This document shows, in pieces, positions 1-5,415 of a stretch of 6,455 nt of DNA (positions within the stretch are counted from its first letter, which is position 1; each line of letters opens with the position of its first letter). The notes beneath the pieces were generated by a model. It worked only from the letters and a program-made list of their open reading frames with translations. It was not told where the DNA came from and did no database searches. The position numbers and the translations under genes were made by a program. Source of the stretch: Fibrobacter sp. UBA1313 (GTDB taxonomy: Bacteria; Fibrobacterota; Fibrobacteria; Fibrobacterales; Fibrobacteraceae); contig DBTP01000020.1 in the NCBI GenBank assembly GCA_002307115.1, forward strand, positions 703-7,157, given 5' to 3'.

Positions 1-413
1 ACCGTGCGAATATCTTTAATAATAAGATTGCTAGTTAAGAGCGATTGCGCGTTTGTATAAACAGAAATTACAGGCGCCTCCCTGCGATAGGCTTTTTTTT
101 CTAAACCCGCGGGCAACATAATAAACCCAAATATATCTCCTGATCTCATGAGACTTCCGCAAGTAGGAACGTCTTCGCAGTACGTTTCCACGCGAAGAGT
201 GGGGCTTGCATCTATCGCTTTAATGATGCGGCCTGTAAGTTGAGAGGTCTCCTCAGCAACAACGCCCATCGGTAAATTTCTGGGCAGTTCCCTTGACAAA
301 AGTGAAGTCATTAAAATCGAAACACTCACCGGGAGCACAAAAATCAATACCCAAAGCGTGCCGTTTCGCTTCAGATAGGTTCCCTTAAAAATATGGATGA
401 GTGCGCTTAACAA
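1..413 (-). CDS. ABC-2-type transporter permease, N-terminal part (C-terminus beyond left edge)
   Basis: Inner-membrane permease subunit, likely the energy-coupled part of the exporter encoded with the two genes upstream. About 137 residues are visible. A short cytoplasmic lead is followed by one hydrophobic segment (about residues 20-39, LWVLIFVLPVSVSILMTSLL) and the start of a large periplasmic domain. That domain has the pattern 'PMGVVAEETSQLTGRIIKAI', then 'GDIFGFIMLPAGLEKK' and 'YTNAQSLLTSN', matching the YhhJ/YbhS-like ABC-2 family. Its Cys79 and Cys85 could form a disulfide. The gene lies directly after the HlyD gene. The start is uncertain because no ATG is available. TTG at 413-411 lies 5 nt after the HlyD stop. 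An in-frame TTG at 446-444 would add 11 residues (beginning MAERNEQE) and overlap the HlyD gene by 28 nt. Neither has a strong Shine-Dalgarno. The remaining membrane helices are outside the window, so completeness cannot be judged. Confidence 0.82.
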   Translation of the reverse strand, partial: MLSALIHIFKGTYLKRNGTLWVLIFVLPVSVSILMTSLLSRELPRNLPMGVVAEETSQLTGRIIKAIDASPTLRVETYCEDVPTCGSLMRSGDIFGFIMLPAGLEKKAYRREAPVISVYTNAQSLLTSNLIIKDIRT

Positions 414-418
414 GGCCT

Positions 419-1411
419 TTATCTCTTGTTCGTTTCTTTCTGCCAAAGAACCGTCATTCCTGGCCGCAAATTCGGAATATTGATTTTCGGACGCAGCCGA
501 ACTTCAAACGTTTTCAAATCAAAACCACCGCTTTCTTTGCTACTGCGCCAAATCGCATAATCCCCTGCCGAAGCGATATAATACACTTCCATGGGCACTT
601 TCTGTTCAAGCGCAGGCACATACATTTCAAAAACCTTTCCCTTCGTCACATTCTTCAGCATATCTTCGCGAAGATTAAATATCGCCCAAGAATCCTTGGT
701 ATCGGTGATGGCCACCACAGGCATGCCTGCACCCACGACTTCCCCTTCTTCTGCAATTTTCAGTGTTACTTCTCCCGAAATGGGAGCGACAATTTTGGTT
801 TCATCCAAGTAGGCGTTGACTTCTGCTTCAGCACCTCTCGCCTGCATGACAAGCGCATTGGCGGCGGCTTTGTCTTCTACCCTTGCCCCGGCAAGTGCTT
901 CTGCATATTGAGCTTCTGCGGCATTCGCTGCAGCGGCAGAGGCTCGCATCTGGGTTTCTGCTTCGTCCCTTTTTTGCACGGGCACCACACCTTCATCAAA
1001 TAATTTCTGAATGCGCCCATAAGTCGTGGTGGCTAATTGAGATCCCTCTTTCGCCCGATCCAGCATCGCTTTCGCTGCGGCAATCTGCTCGGAGCGAGCT
1101 CCATTAGCCGCTTTATTTGCCTGTGCCTTTGCCGCATTGAGAGCTCCCTCTGCCTGCATTTTTTTCGCTTCAATCTCAGGACTTGCAATAGTTGCTATGA
1201 CAAAACCCTTGGTGACGGAATCCCCTTCACGGACAGCCAGTTCCGAGATCCGGCCCGCAACTTTACCTGCCACCATTACGCGGCGAGCTTCCATTTGGCC
1301 TTGAAGATATTCTGCTTCCGGCATGGTTGCGAAATGCTTCAAGGAAAAAAAGCCTCCGGTCAACAGAGCTATAATAACCAAAAGCGTAATAATCGCCGGA
1401 ATTTTTTTCAT
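419..1411 (-). CDS. HlyD-family periplasmic adaptor (membrane-fusion protein)
   Basis: A 330-residue adaptor that would link the inner-membrane permease to the outer-membrane channel in a tripartite exporter. An uncleaved N-terminal membrane anchor lies at about residues 5-24. The first lipoyl half is about 41-77 (GKVAGRISELAVREGDSV). A long Ala/Glu/Lys/Gln-rich alpha-helical coiled-coil hairpin covers about 78-200, with its turn near 'LFDEGVVPVQKRDE' (137-150). The second lipoyl half is about 206-237 (KIVAPISGEVTLKIAEEGEV). A beta-barrel and membrane-proximal part follow, ending in the family motif 'NLRPGMTVLW' (314-323). The 'FDLKTFEVRLRP' stretch is typical of the YhiI/YbhG-like branch that pairs with ABC-2 permeases. 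The ATG is 2 nt after the stop of the outer-membrane factor gene and has GGAG 8 nt upstream, so translational coupling is likely. Substrate cannot be read from the sequence. Confidence 0.93.
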   Translation of the reverse strand: MKKIPAIITLLVIIALLTGGFFSLKHFATMPEAEYLQGQMEARRVMVAGKVAGRISELAVREGDSVTKGFVIATIASPEIEAKKMQAEGALNAAKAQANKAANGARSEQIAAAKAMLDRAKEGSQLATTTYGRIQKLFDEGVVPVQKRDEAETQMRASAAAANAAEAQYAEALAGARVEDKAAANALVMQARGAEAEVNAYLDETKIVAPISGEVTLKIAEEGEVVGAGMPVVAITDTKDSWAIFNLREDMLKNVTKGKVFEMYVPALEQKVPMEVYYIASAGDYAIWRSSKESGGFDLKTFEVRLRPKINIPNLRPGMTVLWQKETNKR

Positions 1412-1413
1412 AA

Positions 1414-2862
1414 TTACTTCTCCAAAATTTCACTGATGCGGTCTACTTCTCCGCTGGTTTCCAAAAGTCCCGCAAGGGCGATCATTGATTGATAATTCGC
1501 CTGCAACATAGCGACCTTCAACCGCGAAAGCGCCAGTTGTGCGTCGACCACATCCAAACTCGTAGCGACACCCGCATCAAAAGCCTTTTTCTGATCTTGC
1601 AAGGATTCATCGGCAAGCTCTTCCGTTTTTTTCAAGCTGACTAACCGACCTTGTGCATATTCAAGCTCCCGCCAGCGTTTTTCCACCAACAAAGAAATAT
1701 CTTCTGTGGCTTTGTTTTCTAGGCTCTGCACTTCTCTTTCTGTCGCTTTCGCTGATGCAACCTTACCCGCGGTTTCTCCGCCATGGAAAAGATTCCATTC
1801 CATATTCACACCCACAGCCCACTCCGGCTGGAGAATCGTCAAATCCTTTGTATACAATTCTTTTTGTCCAAATAAAGCAATCGTCGGGAAATATTCCCCC
1901 CGTGCTACAGTAACAGCCCGTTCACTGCGTTTTTTCTCCATCCGCAATTGCCGAAGTCCTGGGTGAATTTCCAAAGCCCGCTGTTTGTAACTTTCCAGCG
2001 ACCCTTGTGGCGTTACTGATTGAATGGGCGTCACGGTAGAAACCGCAGTATCGCCTCCAATCGTATTCGCCAAAGCAAGTCTCGACAAAGAAAGATCCCT
2101 TTTCGCATTTTCCCATTCATTCTCCGCTTCGGCAAGGGCGACTTCTGCTCGCAACCGTTCGGCTCTGGATATCTGTCCTCCCGACTCCAACTTTTTTGCC
2201 TGCTCGACATGCTGTTCCAAAGTGGTACGAGTCGTATCCCTCAGCGCCGTGAGTTCTTCCGCAAGACGCAAAGTAAAGTAGCGTGAACACACTTCCATAA
2301 GCACCGTATTTTCTTTTGCATCATAGGCGGCTTTTTGAGCATCTACATTCTCCGAAGCGGCTTGGTAAGCGGAAAATGTGCGCCCGCCAGTAAAGATGGG
2401 CCACACCAAAGAAGCGGTTGCATTGAAAAACAAATCATCTTGAACTTCAATTTCAAAGGCATCCGCAGGGAGCTGTCCTGCAAGGGCCTGTTGACCTGCC
2501 GTTGCAGAAGCATTCGCCACAGAAGCGGCACCAGCATCACCCAAAGTCGGTTGTGTCACCGTATAAACGCTGGTGTAAGTCGAACCATAATTGCTTCCCA
2601 AAATCGCCGTGCGCATGGATCTTAAGTCAATCGTAATAGGCTCATCAATTTTTGTCACCTTTCCCGAAACGGTAAGCTGTGGCATAAAACGAGAAAAAGC
2701 TTCCGTTTTTTCACCTTCCGTGCGTTCTACTCCCGCTTTATTTGCCTGGATCTGCGGATTATTCTGCCGCGCACGCTGGATAGCCTCTTTCAAAGATAAT
2801 GGATCCGCGCTAGCGACAACCGCCATCCCCAAAAAGAGCACTACTGTGAATCGTTTTTGCAT
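1414..2862 (-). CDS. TolC/OEP-family outer-membrane factor
   Basis: A 482-residue outer-membrane channel protein, the exit duct of the exporter completed by the HlyD adaptor and ABC-2 permease downstream. A signal peptide (MQKRFTVVLFLGMAVVASA) is followed by DPLSLKEA, the usual start of a mature OEP protein. The two-fold OEP repeat is visible. 'AIQRARQNNPQIQA' (27-40) resembles 'RALEIHPGLRQLR' (295-307). 'FMPQLTVSG' (59-67) resembles 'YFPTIALFG' (324-332). 'WPIFTGGRTFSAYQAA' (154-169) resembles 'WNLFHGGETAGKVASA' (356-371). Helix motifs 'SGGQISRAERLRAEVAL' and 'AGVATSLDVVDAQLAL' are characteristic. An Ala/Gly/Ser/Thr-rich stretch (about 84-135) enlarges the first beta-hairpin, probably an extracellular loop. 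I chose the ATG at 2862 because AAAGGA precedes it at proper spacing. The ATG at 2868, two codons earlier, directly abuts that same purine run. There is no lipobox, so it is not an NodT/OprM-type lipoprotein. This is the first gene of its unit, after a terminator. Confidence 0.93.
   Translation of the reverse strand: MQKRFTVVLFLGMAVVASADPLSLKEAIQRARQNNPQIQANKAGVERTEGEKTEAFSRFMPQLTVSGKVTKIDEPITIDLRSMRTAILGSNYGSTYTSVYTVTQPTLGDAGAASVANASATAGQQALAGQLPADAFEIEVQDDLFFNATASLVWPIFTGGRTFSAYQAASENVDAQKAAYDAKENTVLMEVCSRYFTLRLAEELTALRDTTRTTLEQHVEQAKKLESGGQISRAERLRAEVALAEAENEWENAKRDLSLSRLALANTIGGDTAVSTVTPIQSVTPQGSLESYKQRALEIHPGLRQLRMEKKRSERAVTVARGEYFPTIALFGQKELYTKDLTILQPEWAVGVNMEWNLFHGGETAGKVASAKATEREVQSLENKATEDISLLVEKRWRELEYAQGRLVSLKKTEELADESLQDQKKAFDAGVATSLDVVDAQLALSRLKVAMLQANYQSMIALAGLLETSGEVDRISEILEK
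1420..1423 (-). promoter_or_regulatory. Ribosome binding site of the HlyD-family gene
   Basis: GGAG lies 8 nt before the ATG at 1411. It is embedded in the last codons of the upstream outer-membrane factor gene, which supports this start and coupled translation of the two genes. Confidence 0.7.
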
Positions 2863-2867
2863 AGCCA

Positions 2868-2873
2868 TCCTTT
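2868..2873 (-). promoter_or_regulatory. Ribosome binding site that decides the outer-membrane factor start
   Basis: AAAGGA sits 5 nt before the ATG at 2862 but overlaps the ATG at 2868. This favours the downstream ATG and a protein two residues shorter. Confidence 0.6.
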
Positions 2874-2918
2874 CTTAAGCCCACAAAACGCCTAAAAAAC
2901 TTTTTCGATTTTAGTTTC

Positions 2919-2941
2919 AAAAAGCGCTATTTCGCACTTTT
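2919..2941 (-). terminator. Second hairpin with short T run, possible back-up terminator
   Basis: On the minus strand AAAAGTGC (2941-2934) pairs with GCGCTTTT (2927-2920), giving 8 pairs including one G-U around a GAAATA loop. Five T residues overlap the end of the 3' arm. The hairpin is nearly symmetrical, with A-rich flanks on the other side, so it could also work on the plus strand. It lies 7 nt beyond the T run of the first terminator. It could instead be a leader structure if transcription of the exporter starts upstream of it. Confidence 0.45.
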
Positions 2942-2968
2942 AAAGATAAAAAAAAGGCTTCCCGTCAA
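2939..2968 (-). promoter_or_regulatory. Possible sigma-70-like promoter for the exporter operon
   Basis: TTGACG (2968-2963) and TTTAAA (2944-2939) are separated by 18 nt on the minus strand, 77 nt or more before the exporter's first gene. The -35 box matches 5 of 6 consensus bases and the -10 box 4 of 6. The -35 box falls in the loop of the preceding terminator, so the match may be fortuitous. A weaker alternative is TTGAAA about 50 nt before the gene with a poor -10. Some promoter is expected here because a terminator separates the two gene groups. Confidence 0.22.
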
Positions 2969-2978
2969 AGAAACCTTT
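2948..2978 (-). terminator. Rho-independent terminator after the LTD lipoprotein gene
   Basis: On the minus strand AAAGGTTTC (2978-2970) pairs with GAAGCCTTT (2961-2953), giving 9 pairs with one G-U wobble around a loop of 8 nt. The 3' arm runs into eight T residues (2955-2948). It lies about 48 nt after the stop codon of the LTD gene, so it probably ends the transcript of the TolC-like, VTC and LTD genes and separates it from the exporter genes. Confidence 0.75.
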
Positions 2979-3025
2979 CCCATTAAAAATTAATGAATGG
3001 TCGTTTATCAAGAATAAATGGGCCT

Positions 3026-4579
3026 TTATAACGTCCCAGGGGTAGGATTAGCCGCTATCCATGCTCCTGGTTCATAACCAGAAACGGTAAAATCGGAACG
3101 TGTAAGACTTTTACCCTCGCCATCCGCCTCAGAAGGCCAAGCCCCCCCATCGGAGTACAACAAGGCATCGGACCATTGATAATACCATTTAAGGCCATTT
3201 ATTTCAGAAGCATCCGCAGTGTACTCGATAGGATTCATTACTACAATGGACTCCCCCCGATTCGAAAGTTTACCCGAATATTGAACCATAGGGACCGAAG
3301 AGGCTAAACCCACTTGTTCTCGGTACCAAGCCGTATCCAAAGTAACAGTAGCACCTGTGGTAGCGATATAGTTTGTGGGGAGTAGTAGTATAATTCCATT
3401 AGGAGCCATTGTGATCGTTTTTGAGAAAGTAAGACCAACCCCTTCTACCTTCCAACCGGCAAGTTCACCATTAATGATTCCTTGAAGAGTCACATTGTCC
3501 GTGCTTTTATTGACCAATTCCAAAAATTCAACATCACCATCCGGTGGGTTATAATAAGCTTCACTGATGTATAAAGGTCCCATCAAAAGAGAGGAATTTT
3601 CAGCATTCTTAGTCACCGCCGCCAAAGCCCCTTGAGCTAAATAACCATCGGAAAGTTTAATAACTCCCGCTGTTTTTCCTGTGGGAACAGAAGGATATTC
3701 CAAACCGGTCTCTGATCCTGTCAACTCACCCGCCGCATTGACTTCGCGCAAATAGACATCTTCACCACGAGCAGTAAAAAACAACCCATCCGTCACTTCA
3801 TCAGTGGTAACCACCAAGAAACTACCCGCAGGCACAACAGATCCCTCGGGCAAATAACGCACACTGTCCGCAACATCTGCACGAACCAGCTTCCAACCGC
3901 TGATATCTACGTTGTCACTACCCGCATTGTAAAATTCGATCCAAGCGGTATCACTATTCCCATAAGGCATTATTTCATTAATCCGCACTGCGGGCGTTTT
4001 ATAAACAGGATCATCAGCACTCCCTGGATTTCCACCCACGGTGGTACTTGCAGCCCATGATTCTGCATAAGCAGGGTTTTCACCAATAAAGACCAAAGAG
4101 CTACCACCTCCATCCGCTTTTTTCGGCCACGGGGGGTTGTCATCAAAACGACAATCCGCATCGCCTTGACCATTCAATTTCACTTCCACGACATCGCCGC
4201 TATTCGAAAGTTTGCCCACCACCGAGCTTCCTTCTTCTGCAAGCCAAGGGCCAAATAAACGCCCTGTAAAATTCGGATACTTGTTGTGAAATTGTGTTGT
4301 GTCGTTGGTGACTACGATATATTCACTCGTATCCAAAGGCTCGTCTGGGAAAGCAAAATAAACGGCACCATCTAAACGAAGGTTCGCCTCCAACATACTA
4401 GTAAGCGGCGTTCCCGTCGCTTTGAGTTCAATAAATTCCACAGAATCTGCACCGTGATACATAATTTCTGTGCATGCCATTTCAGTATAGTCTACACTAC
4501 GGGTCTTTCCACCTTCACCGCACGCCCACATACTGAGAGCAACGAACGAAGCAAACACAGCTAGTTTTTTTCTCATCAT
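3026..4579 (-). CDS. Secreted probable lipoprotein with three lamin-tail (LTD) domains
   Basis: A 517-residue exported protein. Residues 1-19 form a signal peptide (MMRKKLAVFASFVALSMWA) followed by Cys20 and a Gly-rich linker, so lipidation is likely although the box 'MWAC' is not canonical. Three LTD modules (Ig-like beta folds, often on bacterial surface proteins) can be traced at about 34-190, 197-330 and 335-517. Module 1 begins 'CTEIMYHGADSVEFIEL', module 2 'VRINEIMPYGNSDTAWIEF', module 3 'LYISEAYYNPPDGDVEFLEL'. Modules 1 and 3 both carry 'GKLSN-G', a 'WP-xADGxGxSL' stretch and a 'WxAxxxPG' ending; module 2 is shorter and lacks these. There is no CotH kinase domain and no sorting tail, since the protein ends right after module 3. 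I chose ATG 4579 (GGAG 6 nt upstream). A TTG at 4597 would overlap the VTC stop as TTGA and add six residues that spoil the signal peptide. An ATG at 4576 is also possible. The gene starts 14 nt after the VTC gene. Its ligand is unknown; LTDs in secreted bacterial proteins are usually taken as binding or anchoring modules. Confidence 0.85.
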   Translation of the reverse strand: MMRKKLAVFASFVALSMWACGEGGKTRSVDYTEMACTEIMYHGADSVEFIELKATGTPLTSMLEANLRLDGAVYFAFPDEPLDTSEYIVVTNDTTQFHNKYPNFTGRLFGPWLAEEGSSVVGKLSNSGDVVEVKLNGQGDADCRFDDNPPWPKKADGGGSSLVFIGENPAYAESWAASTTVGGNPGSADDPVYKTPAVRINEIMPYGNSDTAWIEFYNAGSDNVDISGWKLVRADVADSVRYLPEGSVVPAGSFLVVTTDEVTDGLFFTARGEDVYLREVNAAGELTGSETGLEYPSVPTGKTAGVIKLSDGYLAQGALAAVTKNAENSSLLMGPLYISEAYYNPPDGDVEFLELVNKSTDNVTLQGIINGELAGWKVEGVGLTFSKTITMAPNGIILLLPTNYIATTGATVTLDTAWYREQVGLASSVPMVQYSGKLSNRGESIVVMNPIEYTADASEINGLKWYYQWSDALLYSDGGAWPSEADGEGKSLTRSDFTVSGYEPGAWIAANPTPGTL

Positions 4580-4585
4580 TGGGAT

Positions 4586-4589
4586 CTCC
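4586..4589 (-). promoter_or_regulatory. Ribosome binding site that decides the LTD lipoprotein start
   Basis: GGAG lies 6 nt before the ATG at 4579. It falls inside the extra codons that a start at TTG 4597 would use, which argues for the ATG. A signal peptide beginning MMRKK also fits better. Confidence 0.75.
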
Positions 4590-4593
4590 AAAC

Positions 4594-5415
4594 TCAACCA
4601 AAATTTCCGGCTAATTGTGGGTAAACGGGATCTTTAAAACTTCTCGGATGCGCATAAATTTTTTGCCATTCCACAGCAGCATTTCCGAACTTAGAAAAAC
4701 TACCTTGCTTGAGATTAAATTTTTTGATCAAATCAATCATCCAAAAGGGGACTTGTGTGGTAGGACATTTCAATTCTAAAACAGCATCACAACCCGGAGC
4801 AAAGAAACGGGGTAACCCCGTAGACTCCATATATGTGGGATTGATCGTATAATCAAATCCTGATTCTTCACGAAACCGCATACAAGTATCAATGGTAACG
4901 CGAGAATAATCTTCGTTTAATCCAAACCAAGCGCGCCGCTTATACTGTGTAAGCAAGCGAGGATGTGCATTGTATAAATGTGTCTTATACAAAAAATCTT
5001 CTAAATACTTGCGTTCTGTATCGCCTTTACAAGGCCACATCTCAGGTGGATTTTCCCACACAAAGGCCGGATTTTCTCCCTTAATCGTCGCTCTACTTTT
5101 AAAACAAACATCGCGAATTTTGCGTTTCACTTCAAAGTGGAACGTTCCCTTTTGATCGGGGTGTTCGCCGTAGGTGCGCACGCGCATATTGAAGCGATCC
5201 AAAAGGCCTGCTTTTTTCCAACTCAAAAAGGTCCACTTAGGGGAATCCAAATAAAGGTTCGTAATCCAGTAAAATCGACCGGGAGTTATTTTGGAATAAT
5301 AATCTTCCTCGCAATAAGGAGCAATAAATTGACCTATCGCATCTGCCCACTCCACAGGAATGTGGTACTTGAGCTCAAATCGCTCCAATAAACTGAATCC
5401 ACGAGCTCCACTCAT
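4594..5415 (-). CDS. VTC-domain polyphosphate polymerase-like protein
   Basis: A 273-residue protein made almost entirely of one VTC domain, the triphosphate-tunnel fold that in yeast Vtc4 makes polyphosphate from ATP. Expected basic and acidic tunnel residues are present. They are 'RFELKYHI' (R12, E14, K16), 'RVRTYG' (R78, R80), 'FHFEVKRKI' (E95, K97, K99), 'QYKRRAW' (K159-R161), 'RVTIDTCMRF' (R172, D176, R180), 'AVLELKCP' (E214, K216) and 'GSFSKFGNA' (S241, K242) near the C-terminus. 'NLYLDSP' (53-59) is also typical. Assignment of each to a Vtc4 residue is by pattern only. There is no signal peptide, membrane helix or SPX sensor domain, so the enzyme is probably cytosolic and not SPX-regulated. 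Its ATG overlaps the stop of the TolC-like gene (ATGA), with AAGG 9 nt upstream. The LTD lipoprotein gene follows. In other bacteria VTC proteins often sit with CotH or DUF4956 genes; neither is visible here. A different tunnel-enzyme activity on triphosphates remains possible. Confidence 0.88.
   Translation of the reverse strand: MSGARGFSLLERFELKYHIPVEWADAIGQFIAPYCEEDYYSKITPGRFYWITNLYLDSPKWTFLSWKKAGLLDRFNMRVRTYGEHPDQKGTFHFEVKRKIRDVCFKSRATIKGENPAFVWENPPEMWPCKGDTERKYLEDFLYKTHLYNAHPRLLTQYKRRAWFGLNEDYSRVTIDTCMRFREESGFDYTINPTYMESTGLPRFFAPGCDAVLELKCPTTQVPFWMIDLIKKFNLKQGSFSKFGNAAVEWQKIYAHPRSFKDPVYPQLAGNFG

Noticed and set aside
401..1003. Plus-strand open frame of 200 codons
   Set aside because: It lies wholly opposite the HlyD and permease genes. 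Its product is rich in Phe, His, Arg and Cys with no recognisable domain, typical of antisense shadow frames.
1037..1492. Plus-strand open frame of 151 codons
   Set aside because: It is antisense to the 5' part of the HlyD gene and the end of the outer-membrane factor gene, and its product is Cys/Arg/Phe-rich with no domain.
1922..2116. Minus-strand frame of 64 codons in another phase within the outer-membrane factor gene
   Set aside because: A short out-of-phase frame inside a well-supported gene, with no family resemblance.
2335..2878. Overlapping plus-strand frames opposite the outer-membrane factor's N-terminal half
   Set aside because: Two mutually overlapping frames without a ribosome binding site or recognisable protein features; the minus-strand OEP protein explains this stretch fully.
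2895..2917. CTAAAA...TTTTAG hairpin upstream of the outer-membrane factor gene
   Set aside because: The six-pair stem is almost all A-T with a long A/T loop and would be too weak for a terminator or a convincing operator.
3026..3100. Type IX secretion or other C-terminal sorting tail on the LTD protein
   Set aside because: The protein ends directly after the third LTD's closing motif, with no extra beta-rich tail or LPXTG-like signal.
5137..5391. Plus-strand frame of 84 codons opposite the VTC gene
   Set aside because: It is antisense to conserved VTC motifs and has no recognisable product.
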